Below are positions 31,748-40,898 of a stretch of DNA of 64,000 nt, piece by piece. The notes beneath the pieces were generated by a model. The model did not search any database. It saw only the letters and a program-made list of their open reading frames with translations, and was not told the origin of the DNA. Position 1 is the stretch's first letter; every line of letters starts with the position of its first letter. Source of the DNA: Burkholderia cenocepacia (GTDB taxonomy: Bacteria > Pseudomonadota > Gammaproteobacteria > Burkholderiales > Burkholderiaceae); NCBI RefSeq assembly GCF_014211915.1, contig NZ_CP060039.1, positions 2,542,001-2,606,000 of the forward strand, read 5' to 3'. Position numbers and translations under genes: made by a program.

Positions 31748-31753
31748 GAATTG

Positions 31754-31813
31754 AAAAAGCGCCGTGCCCTCACGACCTGCCGAGATCGACGGCAGGCCTT
31801 CGCCACGGCGCTT
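31754..31813 (-). terminator. Terminator-like double hairpin after rodZ
   Basis: On the minus strand AAGCGCCGTG (from 31813) pairs with CACGGCGCTT (to 31757), and the stem is followed by a T run (TTTTT counting the stem end). A second stem, CCTGCC with GGCAGG (31776-31781 and 31791-31796), sits inside. It starts five bases after the rodZ stop. Confidence 0.65.
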
Positions 31814-31817
31814 GACG

Positions 31818-32834
31818 TCAGGGCAACGTGAACCGCGCCACGTTACCCCGCGCTGCCGAATATTTTGCCGGATCGACCGGTTTTCCGTCGAACGCAACCG
31901 CGTCGAGGCCGGCCTTGTTGCCGATCGTGACCTTGAACGGCCCGTCACCGGCAACCTGCTTCGTTTCGCCGGCACGCACCAGCGCCGAGAACAGCTCCTT
32001 GCCGTTCTTGTCGCGCACGCTGAACCAGCAATCCTGCTTGACCTTCAGTTCGACCATCGACTGACCTGCCGCCACCACGACGCTCGCCGGCTGGGCCGGC
32101 GCTGCCGCGCTGGCCGCCGCCGGTGCCGCCACGGGCTGCGACGCAGCCGCCGTCGCGACCGGGGCCGCAGACGCCGGAACCACCGACGCGATCGCCTGCG
32201 CCGGAGCAGCCGATGCAGCAGCCGGGGCCGGAACCTCATTCGTAACCGCTGCCGACGCGGCGTTCGTGGCCGCTTCGTCAGCCGACGACGATGCCGCCGG
32301 CGCACTCGCAGCCGACGCATGCTCGGCCTCGCCACCCTTGAAGCGTGCGAGCAGGCTCGACGAATCGCCGCCAGTGTGCCACATCAGTACGGCGACCACC
32401 GCGACGATGACGATCCCCGTTCCCCACAGCCAAGGATGGTGGCGCGACGAGCCGCCCAGCGGAATCGACACGCGGCCGCGCGGCAGATCCGTGCCCGACG
32501 ACGCAGGCATCGACAGGTCGACTTCCGGCACCCCGCGCTCGCGGCGCAGCGCCTGCGCGAACGGCTCCGGATCAACGCCAAGCATCTTCGCGTAGCTACG
32601 CACGACACCAAGCGCGAACGTCACGCCAGGCAAATGACTGATGTCGCCAGACTCGAGCGCCCGGAGCTTTTGCGGCGCGACCTTGAGTCGCGCCGACACG
32701 TCGTCGACCGACCAGCCCTTCGTCTCCCGAAGCTGCGCCAGCCGGCTGCCGACCGCCGCCAGCGATTCCAGTCCGGCCGGTGCCGGCTTCGCGGCATTCG
32801 TCTCTGCGCCGTTAGACGGCTGCGGCTCACTCAT
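31818..32834 (-). CDS. rodZ: RodZ-like membrane protein with HTH domain
   Basis: 338 aa. An N-terminal Cro/XRE-type helix-turn-helix (VGSRLAQLRETKGWSVDDVS, about residues 28-90, including YAKMLGVDPEPF) is followed by a membrane helix (LWGTGIVIVAVVAVLMW, about 135-151). A long Ala/Pro/Ser linker and a C-terminal DUF4115 beta domain (MVELKVKQDCWFSVRDKNG) follow. RodZ links MreB filaments to the cell-wall elongation machinery. AGGACA precedes the start. The pilW/pilF gene often found between rlmN and rodZ is not present here. Confidence 0.88.
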   Translation of the reverse strand: MSEPQPSNGAETNAAKPAPAGLESLAAVGSRLAQLRETKGWSVDDVSARLKVAPQKLRALESGDISHLPGVTFALGVVRSYAKMLGVDPEPFAQALRRERGVPEVDLSMPASSGTDLPRGRVSIPLGGSSRHHPWLWGTGIVIVAVVAVLMWHTGGDSSSLLARFKGGEAEHASAASAPAASSSADEAATNAASAAVTNEVPAPAAASAAPAQAIASVVPASAAPVATAAASQPVAAPAAASAAAPAQPASVVVAAGQSMVELKVKQDCWFSVRDKNGKELFSALVRAGETKQVAGDGPFKVTIGNKAGLDAVAFDGKPVDPAKYSAARGNVARFTLP

Positions 32835-32973
32835 CCTTGTCCTCGCGTCGATTCTTCTTCACTGGCGGCTGCCGCCGGCTTCTGCCGGCCGGCACCCGCA
32901 ACGGTTCATACCATGCGCGGCGCCGAGGCGCCGCGACCGATCGCTATTCGCGTGTTGCACCGCCAAAGGGTTC

Positions 32974-32994
32974 GGGCACCCCGGCCAGGTGCCC
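32974..32994 (-). terminator. Possible terminator after rlmN
   Basis: GGGCACC (32974-32980) pairs with GGTGCCC (32988-32994) around CCGGCCA, just past the rlmN stop. No T run follows. Confidence 0.3.
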
Positions 32995-32997
32995 CCG

Positions 32998-34137
32998 TCA
33001 AACTGCCCGAACTTCGATGATTTTTCCTGCTGCGCCCGTTCGTTCCGCGAGGCGCGTGCGATCCTTCACCGCGCCGGCCAACTGCCCGCACGCGGCGTCG
33101 ATGTCGTCGCCGCGCGTCTTGCGCACGGTCGTGACGACACCCGCATCGATGAGGACTTGCGCGAAGCGCTTGATCTGCTCCGGCTTCGAGCGGATGAGGC
33201 CCGATTCCGGAAACGGATTGAACGGGATCAGGTTGAACTTGCACGGCACGTCACGCGTGACGGCCAGCAGTTCGCGCGCATGCGCTTCGGTGTCGTTGAC
33301 GCCGTCGAGCATGCAGTATTCGAAAGTGATGAAGTCGCGCGGCGCGACCTTCAGATAACGCTGGCACGCAGCCATCAGCTCGCGAAGCGGATATTTCTTG
33401 TTGAGCGGCACCAGCTCGTCGCGCAGCGCATCGTTCGGCGCATGCAGCGAAACGGCCAGCGCGACCGGCAACTCGGCGCCGAGGCGGTCCATCATCGGCA
33501 CCACGCCGGACGTCGACAGCGTGACGCGACGGCGCGACAGGCCGTACGCGTTGTCGTCGAGCATCAGCCGCATCGCGGGAACGACCGCGCTGTAATTCAG
33601 GAGCGGCTCGCCCATGCCCATCATCACCACGTTGGTGACGACCCGTTCGGCCTTGCCGTTCGGGCCGGGCGCACGGCCCAGCGACGCTCGCAGTGCAAAT
33701 TCGGCCATCCGGAGCTGGCCGATGATTTCGGCTGTCGACAGGTTGCGGGAGAAGCCCTGCTTGCCCGTCGAACAGAAGCGGCAGTTCACCGCGCACCCGG
33801 CCTGCGACGACACGCACAGCGTGCCGCGCGTCTCTTCCGGGATGAACACGGTTTCGACCGCATTGCCATTTCCGACGTCGATCAGCCACTTGCGCGTGCC
33901 GTCGGTGGAAACGTGATCGCTGGCGATGTCCGGCATCACGATCGACGCGCGGCCCTTGAGTTTTTCCCTCAGGGACTTCGCGAGATCGGTCATGCCGTCG
34001 AAATCGCCGGCGTTGTACTGGTGGATCCAGCGCTGCAACTGCTTGGCGCGGAACGGCTTCTCGCCCAGGCTGCCGCAGTACGCGACAAGACCCTCGGCGT
34101 CGAAGTCGAGAAGATTGACGGAAGTTTCGCTCGTCAT
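32998..34137 (-). CDS. rlmN: RlmN, dual-specificity RNA methyltransferase
   Basis: 379 aa radical-SAM enzyme that makes m2A at 23S rRNA A2503 and in some tRNAs. The cluster motif CAVNCRFC gives C115, C119 and C122. The methyl-carrying catalytic Cys is in DIDAACGQL near the C-terminus. GMGEPLLNY and the N-terminal RNA-binding part ([13 protein letters not shown]) are also present. It is 55 bases after ndk. Confidence 0.96.
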   Translation of the reverse strand: MTSETSVNLLDFDAEGLVAYCGSLGEKPFRAKQLQRWIHQYNAGDFDGMTDLAKSLREKLKGRASIVMPDIASDHVSTDGTRKWLIDVGNGNAVETVFIPEETRGTLCVSSQAGCAVNCRFCSTGKQGFSRNLSTAEIIGQLRMAEFALRASLGRAPGPNGKAERVVTNVVMMGMGEPLLNYSAVVPAMRLMLDDNAYGLSRRRVTLSTSGVVPMMDRLGAELPVALAVSLHAPNDALRDELVPLNKKYPLRELMAACQRYLKVAPRDFITFEYCMLDGVNDTEAHARELLAVTRDVPCKFNLIPFNPFPESGLIRSKPEQIKRFAQVLIDAGVVTTVRKTRGDDIDAACGQLAGAVKDRTRLAERTGAAGKIIEVRAV

Positions 34138-34192
34138 GATGTGCTGCCTTGCCGCGTGCGCTGAATCCTGCCTACTTGCTGTCAGCCAGGGC

Positions 34193-34618
34193 TTAACGCG
34201 AGTAAACGTTCATTTCCGGGAAGAAGAACGCGATTTCGACCGCTGCCGTTTCCGCAGCGTCCGAGCCGTGCACGGCGTTCGCGTCGATGCTGTCGGCGAA
34301 GTCGGCGCGGATCGTGCCCTTTTCCGCCTTCTTCGGATCCGTCGCGCCCATCAGGTCGCGGTTCTTCAGGATCGCGCCTTCACCTTCCAGAACCTGGATC
34401 ATCACCGGGCCCGAGATCATGAAATCGACGAGATCCTTGAAGAACGGACGCGCTGCGTGAACTGCATAGAACTTCTCTGCGTCAGCACGCGACAGGTGTG
34501 CCATGCGCGATGCGACGATCTTCAGGCCGGCGCCTTCGAAACGGCTGTAGATCTGGCCGATCACGTTCTTTGCCACCGCATCCGGCTTGATGATCGACAG
34601 GGTGCGCTCGATTGCCAT
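34193..34618 (-). CDS. ndk: Ndk, nucleoside diphosphate kinase
   Basis: 141 aa. It transfers phosphate from NTPs to NDPs. The active-site motif NAVHGSD has the phosphorylated H117; the N-terminus [12 protein letters not shown] is typical. It is first gene in the run towards rlmN. A TACAAT -10-like box lies about 50 bases upstream. Confidence 0.97.
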
Positions 34619-34664
34619 AAAAACTCCAAAAAATTAAGAAGTTACAGGTTCAAATGAATCCGCT

Positions 34665-34670
34665 ATTGTA
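34665..34670 (-). promoter_or_regulatory. Candidate -10 box for ndk
   Basis: TACAAT on the minus strand; it gives a leader of about 40 bases. No recognisable -35. Confidence 0.4.
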
Positions 34671-34692
34671 GCACGATCCCGTGTATCATTGC

Positions 34693-34727
34693 GATTGAAC
34701 CCTTACACGAATGAAAGGTTCAGAATC
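34693..34727. repeat. Interrupted palindrome between ndk and the BI-1 gene
   Basis: GAACC (34697-34701) pairs with GGTTC (34717-34721). Outer GATT and AATC and inner TT and AA extend the symmetry with small bulges. It lies between the divergent genes, just upstream of the ndk -10 box, so it could be an operator. Evidence is symmetry and position only. Confidence 0.35.
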
Positions 34728-34867
34728 CATATGTTTTGTGCCGCCGGGCCATTGAAACCTCCCGGCACGGAACGTATCTTAGCCATAGCTGCCCCGGTTT
34801 GCTGCGCCGCACATCGCGCGCGCCGAACCGGCCCCGGACGCCCACGCGTTCAATGTTAGGAGAAACC

Positions 34868-35566
34868 ATGAACGACTATCCGTACAATTTCGGCCGCGGC
34901 GGTTCCGTCAGCACCGCCGAGGTTCGCAACCGCGTGCTGCGGAACACGTACTGGCTGCTCGCGCTGTCGATGGTGCCGACCGTGCTGGGCGCCTGGGTCG
35001 GCGTCGCGACGGGCTTCTCGCTGTTCGCGGCCACGAGCCCGATGATGAGCCTGCTCGCGTTCTTCGCGATCGCGTTCGGCTTCATGTTCGCGATCGAGCG
35101 GACGAAAAACAGCGCGGCCGGCGTGTTCGTGCTGCTCGGCTTCACGTTCTTCATGGGCCTGATGCTGTCGCGGCTGCTGAGCTTCATCCTCGGCTTCTCG
35201 AATGGCCCGTCGCTGATCATGCTCGCGTTCGGCGGCACCGGCATCATCTTCGCCACGATGGCGACGATCGCCACCGTCAGCAAGCGCGACTTCTCGGGGC
35301 TCGGCAAGTGGCTGTTCATGGGCGTGATCGTGATCCTGCTCGCGTCGGTCGCGAACATCTTCCTGCAACTGCCCGCGCTGATGCTCACCGTGTCGGTGCT
35401 CGCGATCGCGATCTTCTCGGCCTACATGCTGTTCGACGTCCAGCGCGTCGTGAACGGCGGCGAGACGAACTACATCTCGGCCACGCTCGCGATCTACCTC
35501 GATCTGTACAACGTGTTCACGAACCTGCTCGCGCTGCTCGGCATCTTCGGCGGCAACCGCAACTGA
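34868..35566 (+). CDS. Bax inhibitor-1/YccA family membrane protein
   Basis: 232 aa. The start at 34868 (MNDYPYNFG) has AGGAGA upstream. Seven hydrophobic helices and family motifs are visible (LRNTYWLLALSMVPTVLG at the N-terminus, LYLDLYNVFTNLLALLGIF-like end with the conserved Asp pair region FDVQRV and YLDLYN). E. coli relatives are YccA, a modulator of FtsH, and YbhL; others act as pH-sensitive calcium leak channels. It may relate to HflKC/FtsH quality control, by family resemblance only. Confidence 0.88.
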   Translation: MNDYPYNFGRGGSVSTAEVRNRVLRNTYWLLALSMVPTVLGAWVGVATGFSLFAATSPMMSLLAFFAIAFGFMFAIERTKNSAAGVFVLLGFTFFMGLMLSRLLSFILGFSNGPSLIMLAFGGTGIIFATMATIATVSKRDFSGLGKWLFMGVIVILLASVANIFLQLPALMLTVSVLAIAIFSAYMLFDVQRVVNGGETNYISATLAIYLDLYNVFTNLLALLGIFGGNRN

Positions 35567-35584
35567 CGTTCGGCACGCACCATG

Positions 35585-35610
35585 AAAAACCGGCCCGCGG
35601 GCCGGTTTTT
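35585..35610. terminator. Bidirectional terminator between the BI-1 gene and rlmD
   Basis: A fully palindromic AAAAACCGGCCCG / CGGGCCGGTTTTT, with a T run in both directions. Confidence 0.9.
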
Positions 35611-35628
35611 TTACGTCCGCCGCCCGGC

Positions 35629-37026
35629 TCAGTCGCGCTCGAACAGCGCGATCGATTCGACGTGCGACGTATTCGGGAACATGTTCACGACCCCGGCGCC
35701 CTTCAGCCGGTAGCCGGCCTCGTGCACGAGCAAGCCCGCATCGCGCGCGAGCGTCGACGGGTTGCACGACACGTAGACGATGCGCTTCGGCAACGGGCCT
35801 GCACCGCTCTGCGCGATTTCGGCCAACGCTTTCGACACCGCGAGCGCGCCTTCGCGCGGCGGGTCGATCAGGAACTTGTCGAATGCGCCGAGCGCGCGGA
35901 GATCGTCGCCCGTCACTTCGAACAGGTTCCGGCACGCGAACGTCGTGTGGCCGTCGACACCGTTCTCGCGCGCGTTCGCCAGCGCGCGCGTGGTCAGCGT
36001 GTCGCTGCCCTCGATGCCCATCACTTCGCGCGACAGCCGCGCGAGCGGCAGCGTGAAGTTGCCGATCCCGCAGAACAGGTCGAGCACGCGATCGTCGCGC
36101 GACGGCGCGAGCAGGCGCAGCGCGCGGCCCACCAGCACACGGTTGATCTGGTGATTGACCTGCGTGAAATCGGTCGGCTTGAACGGCATGCGGATGCCGA
36201 ATTCCGGTAGCGTGTAGTCGAGCGACACGTCGAGCGGATAGAACGGCGTCACCGTGTCCGGCCCCTTCGGCTGCAGCCAGAACTGCACCTTGTGCTCGTC
36301 CGCGAACGCGCGCAGCAGCGCTTCGTCGTCCGCGTTGATCGGCTCCAGCACGCGCAGCACGAGCGCCGTGACGGTCGAACCGACCGCGAGTTCGATCTGC
36401 GGCATCCGGTCGCGAATCGACAGCCCCTCGACGAGCCGCCGCAGCGGCACGAGCATCGCCGACACGTGCGGCGGCAGCACTTCGCAGCTCGTCATGTCGG
36501 CCACGTAGCTGCTCTTCTTCTCGTGGAAGCCGACCAGCACGCCGCCCTTCTTCGCGACGTTGCGCACGGTCAGGCGCGCCCGGTAGCGATAGCCCCACGA
36601 CGGGCCGTGGATCGGCGCGAACATCGTTTCCGCGCGCAGCTTCGCCAGGTGCCAGAGGTTATCTTCCAGCACGCGCTGCTTGACCGCCACCTGCGCGCGC
36701 ATGTCGAGATGCTGCATCGAGCAGCCGCCGCAGGTGCCGAAGAACGTGCACTTCGGCTGGGTGCGCATCACGCTCGGGCGCAGAATGTCGACAACCGTCG
36801 CCTGCTCGTAGCTCGGCTTGCGGCGATAGCTCGAATAGGTCACGCGTTCGCCCGGCAGCGCGCCTTCGACGAAGATCACCTTGCCCGGCTCGCCGTCCTC
36901 GGTCATCGTGCGGCCGACACCGCGCGCTTCCATGTCGAGCGATTCGATCTCGAGAACCGGGGCGGGCCCGGGCGCGACGGGCGCATTTTTCGATTTGCGC
37001 GCAGAAGTGGGGACGGCTTCGGACAC
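35629..37026 (-). CDS. rlmD: RlmD (RumA), 23S rRNA m5U1939 methyltransferase
   Basis: 465 aa. The N-terminal TRAM domain ([16 protein letters not shown]) precedes an Fe-S cluster motif [10 protein letters not shown] plus a later SC, then the SAM domain ([16 protein letters not shown]). The catalytic Cys is in [11 protein letters not shown]. The start is placed at GTG 37026, which has AGGA seven bases upstream and gives the family length; the frame before it looks non-coding. Confidence 0.93.
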   Translation of the reverse strand: MSEAVPTSARKSKNAPVAPGPAPVLEIESLDMEARGVGRTMTEDGEPGKVIFVEGALPGERVTYSSYRRKPSYEQATVVDILRPSVMRTQPKCTFFGTCGGCSMQHLDMRAQVAVKQRVLEDNLWHLAKLRAETMFAPIHGPSWGYRYRARLTVRNVAKKGGVLVGFHEKKSSYVADMTSCEVLPPHVSAMLVPLRRLVEGLSIRDRMPQIELAVGSTVTALVLRVLEPINADDEALLRAFADEHKVQFWLQPKGPDTVTPFYPLDVSLDYTLPEFGIRMPFKPTDFTQVNHQINRVLVGRALRLLAPSRDDRVLDLFCGIGNFTLPLARLSREVMGIEGSDTLTTRALANARENGVDGHTTFACRNLFEVTGDDLRALGAFDKFLIDPPREGALAVSKALAEIAQSGAGPLPKRIVYVSCNPSTLARDAGLLVHEAGYRLKGAGVVNMFPNTSHVESIALFERD

Positions 37027-37238
37027 CAGCTTTTCCTGACAAACGTTGAAGAAGGCGAGATTGTAGACGACGAAGGCCCCCGTCGCGCGCTTTCGTCGCG
37101 CAAGCGCCGATGCCGATGCGCAGGCCGATGCCGCGCTGCGCCGCGCGTGAGCAACTGAGGACCGCCTCCCGTTGCCCGCAGCGCGGCCCCACCGCGGCAC
37201 GGGTTCTGCTCGCAGCAGCAGACCAAGGAGACTCGACC

Positions 37239-38093
37239 ATGCGATTGATCGACTGGAACATCCAATGGGGTCGGGACGCGGACGGCGTCGTCGATCTTCC
37301 CCGCACCGTCGCGGCCATCCGCCGGCTCGGCGATTTCGACGTGCTCTGCCTGCAGGAGCTCACACGCGGCTTCGATGCTCTACCCGGCCGGCCCGGCCCC
37401 GACCAGTTCGCCGAACTCGCGGCGCTGCTGCCCGGCTATACGATCGTAGACGCCATCGGCGCCGATCTGCCTGCCATCCGGCCGGGCGCCCCGCGCCGCC
37501 AGTTCGGCAACGCAATTGCGACGCGGCTGCCGGTCGGGCGCGTGCTGCGCCAATCGCTGCCGTGGCCGGCCGACGCCGGCGCGCCGTCGATGCCGCGCGC
37601 CGCGTTGGATATCGAGTTGCAGGCGCCCTTCGGGTCGTTGCGCGTGGTCACCACGCATCTGGAGTATTACTCGGCGCGCCAGCGGCTTGCGCAGGTCGAC
37701 GCGCTACGCGACCGGCATCGCGAGGCCTGCGCGCACGCGGATCAACCCGCTCCCGCCGAAACGCCCGAGGGGCCGTTCAGCGCGACCGGACAGCCCCGCG
37801 ATGCGATCGTCTGCGGCGATTTCAACAGCGCATTCGACAGCGACGCGTACCGGCGCTTCCTGGAGCCGATTGCCGACGCACCAGGTTTCGTCGATGCGTG
37901 GATCGCGCGGCACCCCGGCCATACACCGCCGCCGACGGCCGGCGTCTACGATACGGTGCAATGGTCGGACGGCCCGCTCGCGTGCGATTTCGTGTTCGTG
38001 ACCGACACACTGTTGCCGCGCGTAATCGGCTGCGAGATCGACGGCGACGTACGTGCGTCCGATCACCAGCCGGTGCTGCTCGAACTCGGCTGA
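37239..38093 (+). CDS. Endonuclease/exonuclease/phosphatase family protein
   Basis: 284 aa. The start at 37239 has AAGGAG. EEP-fold motifs are complete: WNIQWG (Asn), LCLQELTRG (Glu metal ligand), THLEYYS (His), CGDFNS (Asp, Asn) and DHQPVLLEL (terminal Asp-His). It could act on nucleic acid, a phosphoester lipid or a phosphoinositide; the family does not settle this. No signal peptide. It is divergent from rlmD with a 212-base gap and convergent with the exonuclease gene. Confidence 0.85.
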   Translation: MRLIDWNIQWGRDADGVVDLPRTVAAIRRLGDFDVLCLQELTRGFDALPGRPGPDQFAELAALLPGYTIVDAIGADLPAIRPGAPRRQFGNAIATRLPVGRVLRQSLPWPADAGAPSMPRAALDIELQAPFGSLRVVTTHLEYYSARQRLAQVDALRDRHREACAHADQPAPAETPEGPFSATGQPRDAIVCGDFNSAFDSDAYRRFLEPIADAPGFVDAWIARHPGHTPPPTAGVYDTVQWSDGPLACDFVFVTDTLLPRVIGCEIDGDVRASDHQPVLLELG

Positions 38094-38123
38094 TCGCACC
38101 GGCGACGGCGCGGCCCGCCCGCG

Positions 38124-38900
38124 CTACGCGTCGAAGCCGGCGAGGTATTCGACCCAGTGCGGCGCCGGTTCCTGCGCAAGCGCATTCTTCACGAGCAGGA
38201 TCTCGTCCGCATACTCGCTCGTCGTCAGGCCCCCGCGCATCAACTGGAACCGGCAATACAGCAGGTAGGTGTTGACGACGTCGGTTTCGCAATAGTTGCG
38301 GATTTCCTCGATCCGCCCGTCCCGGAACGCCGGCCACACCTGGCTGCCGTCCATTCCGAGCTTGCCCGGAAAGCCGCACAGCTTCGCGAGCGCATCGAGC
38401 GGCGCGTTCGCCCGCGCCTGATACATCGCGAGCACATCCATCAGGTCGGTATGCCGCGAGTGATAGCGCGAAATGTAGTTGTTCCACTTGAATTCACGGT
38501 CGTCCTCGCCGAGATCCCAGTAGCGGGTGGCGGGAATGCCGTGCACGAGCGCGCGATAATGGAGCACCGGCAGATCGAAACCGCCGCCGTTCCACGACAC
38601 GAGTTGCGGCGTGTATTTCTCGATCACGCGGTAGAACGACTGGATCAGCGTCGCTTCGTTGTCCTGCGGCGTCCCGAGAGAGCGCACGCGAAAACCGTTG
38701 TTGTCGCGAAACACGCACGAGATCGCTGCGATCCGCTGCAGGTGGTGCGGCAGGAAATCACCGCCGGTCTTCTCGCGGCGTGCGGCGAACGCGTGTTCAG
38801 CCACCGCGGCATCGTCGAGCGTCGCGGGCAGGTCTTCCAGACGGCGAATGCCGTCGACATCGGGAATCGTCTCGATGTCAAAAACAAGAATCGGGGTCAT
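38124..38900 (-). CDS. Predicted 3'-5' exonuclease, PolB-exonuclease type
   Basis: 258 aa DEDDy-type exonuclease. Motif I FDIETIPD (D7, E9) is at the N-terminus, motif II is in LVSWNGGGFDLPVL, and motif III is in YCETDVVNTY. This matches the stand-alone family related to the proofreading domain of DNA polymerase B. It starts three bases after rpoS on the same strand, so it may be expressed with the stationary-phase sigma factor. Confidence 0.85.
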   Translation of the reverse strand: MTPILVFDIETIPDVDGIRRLEDLPATLDDAAVAEHAFAARREKTGGDFLPHHLQRIAAISCVFRDNNGFRVRSLGTPQDNEATLIQSFYRVIEKYTPQLVSWNGGGFDLPVLHYRALVHGIPATRYWDLGEDDREFKWNNYISRYHSRHTDLMDVLAMYQARANAPLDALAKLCGFPGKLGMDGSQVWPAFRDGRIEEIRNYCETDVVNTYLLYCRFQLMRGGLTTSEYADEILLVKNALAQEPAPHWVEYLAGFDA

Positions 38901-38903
38901 CGG

Positions 38904-39992
38904 TTACAGAACGGCGTCCTTGCGCACGCCGTTGGAGGCGAAGAACCGCTTGAGGCGCACCAGCGCTTCCTGCTGGATCTGCCGCACGCGTTCGCGCGTG
39001 AGCCCCATCTCGTCGGCGAGCTCCTCGAGCGTCGCCGGTTCGATGTGGTTCAGGCCGAAGCGGCGCTCGATCACGTGCCGGTGCTTGTCGGACAGCCGCG
39101 ACAGCCACGCGCGCGTCAGCGTTTCGAGCTCGCGGTGCTGCACCTCGGCGTCGGGCGACTGGCTCTGGTCGTCGGGCAGCAGGTCGAGCAGGCTGCTCGC
39201 GGGATCGAGGTCGAGCGGCGCATCGAGCGACGCCGTGTGCTCGTTGAGCGCGAGGATGTCGGTGACTTCCTCGGCGGTCTTGCCGGTGAGATAGGCGATG
39301 TCGTCGATGCTGGCTTCGCGGCGTTCGGCCGCCTCGCCCGTCGACATCGAATTCTTTTCGAGGTGGCGCTTCGCACGCAGCACCTGGTTCAGTTCGCGGA
39401 TCACGTGCACCGGCAGGCGCACCGTGCGGGCCTGGTTCATGATTGCCCGCTCGATGCTCTGCCGGATCCACCATGTTGCGTAGGTCGAGAAACGGAAACC
39501 GCGCGTCGGGTCGAATTTCTCGATCGCGTGCATCAGGCCGAGGTTGCCTTCCTCGATCAGGTCGAGCAGCGGCACGCCGCGGTTCAGGTAGCCCTTCGCG
39601 ATACTGACGACGAGCCGCAGGTTGCGCTCGATCATCACCTGCCGCGCCTCGAATTCGCCGGCCTTCGCGAGGCGCGAATAGCGTTGCTCTTCCTCGACGG
39701 TCAGCAGCGGCTTCACGCTGATGCGGTTCAGGTAATGCTGGATCGTGTCGGCCGTGAGCTCGGCCTGCAGCAGCGTGCGGAAATCGTCGACATCGGGCGC
39801 GGCTTCCTGACGGCCTTCGCGCTCGTCGTCGCCACCGTCCGCGTCGGCGTCGCGTGCCTCGAGATCACGTTCGTTTTCCGCGACATCCTCTTCGTCGTCC
39901 GTCGAAGCACCCACTCGCCCCACCGATGCTTGCGTGGCACGACTGATCTTCTCAGACTCGGCTTGCGGCTCGTGGCGCTTCGATTTCGGCAT
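38904..39992 (-). CDS. rpoS: RpoS, stationary-phase sigma factor
   Basis: 362 aa sigma-70 family. Region 1.2 (DTIQHYLNRISVKPLLT), region 2 (LRLVVSIAKGYLNRGVPLLDLIEEGN and FRFSTYATWWIRQSIERAI), region 3 and region 4 (VRQIQQEALVRLKRFF) are all present. The first 70 residues are acidic (DDEEDVAENERD). It directly follows nlpD; in E. coli the main rpoS promoter lies within nlpD, so promoter elements inside nlpD are likely here too. Confidence 0.95.
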   Translation of the reverse strand: MPKSKRHEPQAESEKISRATQASVGRVGASTDDEEDVAENERDLEARDADADGGDDEREGRQEAAPDVDDFRTLLQAELTADTIQHYLNRISVKPLLTVEEEQRYSRLAKAGEFEARQVMIERNLRLVVSIAKGYLNRGVPLLDLIEEGNLGLMHAIEKFDPTRGFRFSTYATWWIRQSIERAIMNQARTVRLPVHVIRELNQVLRAKRHLEKNSMSTGEAAERREASIDDIAYLTGKTAEEVTDILALNEHTASLDAPLDLDPASSLLDLLPDDQSQSPDAEVQHRELETLTRAWLSRLSDKHRHVIERRFGLNHIEPATLEELADEMGLTRERVRQIQQEALVRLKRFFASNGVRKDAVL

Positions 39993-40003
39993 GGTCGTCT
40001 CGG

Positions 40004-40893
40004 TTATTGAGGCGGCAAATACTTCAGCGGATCGACAGGCTTACCCTGCCGGCGAACCTCGAAATGCAGCATCACGCGGTCGGCATCGCTGTTACCCATC
40101 TCGGCGATCTTCTGCCCCTTCGTTACCGCGTCCCCTCTTTTACCATCAAAGCGCGATTGTGTGCATACGCCGTGAGGTAAGTTGCATCGTGTTTGATGAT
40201 AATGAGGTTGCCGTAACCACGCAGACCGTTGCCGGAGTAAACGACGCGGCCGTCCGCCGCCGCCTTCACGGCCTCGCCGGCCGTCCCGCCGATATTGACA
40301 CCCTTGTTCTTCGCATCGTCGAACCCGTTCAGCACGGGGCCGCGCGCGGGCCACGCGAACGTCACGGGGCCGCTCGACGCCGCCGCCGTATCGCTCGATC
40401 CGGTTGCCGCGGCCGGCGGCGTGGCGGCGAGCGCCGACGACGTGCCGGCGGCCGGCGCGGCCGGACCGCTGCTCAGCGGCGCGGTCGCGACCGCACCACC
40501 GACGATCGGCGCGGCGGCCGGCGTGCCCGCCACTGCAGCGCCGCCCGGCGGCGCCACGCGCAGCAGCTGGTCGACTTCGATCTGGTTCGGGTTCGCCAGA
40601 TTGTTCCACGTCGCGATGTCGCGATAGTTCTGCCCGTTCTCGAGCGCAATCCGGTACAGCGTGTCACCCGGCTTCACACGATAGAAGCCCGGCGGCGGCG
40701 GACCGAGCGGCACCGCAGGCTGCGCGGCGGCGGTCGTGCCGAGCGACCCGGAGCGGTCGACGACGGGCGCGTTGTCGAGCCGCGTCGCACAGGCGGCCAG
40801 TAGCGTGGAGAACGCAGCCACACAGATCGCGCGCTGGGCGAACGTGAGCGGTTCCCTGGATCGGTTGTTTTGCATCGCGCGCAACATACTCAT
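40004..40893 (-). pseudogene. nlpD: nlpD, LysM/LytM lipoprotein, with a one-base frameshift
   Basis: NlpD is an outer-membrane lipoprotein that activates the cell-separation amidase AmiC. The reading frame has a lipobox (TLLAAC, Cys35 with this start), a LysM domain (YRVKPGDTLYRIALENG, about residues 70-113), an Ala/Pro linker and a degenerate LytM domain (GPVLNGFDDAKNKGVNIGG, DGRVVYSGNGLRGYGN). It derails after LMVKEG and stops at 40123. The other frame continues with DAVTKGQKIAEMGNSDADR and LHFEVRRQGKPVDPLKYL to 40004. One extra base at the four-C run 40132-40135 restores about 296 residues. If real, the last 40 or so residues of LytM are lost. The start ATG 40893 is chosen over TTG 40902. 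Confidence 0.88.
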
Positions 40894-40898
40894 CGGTT

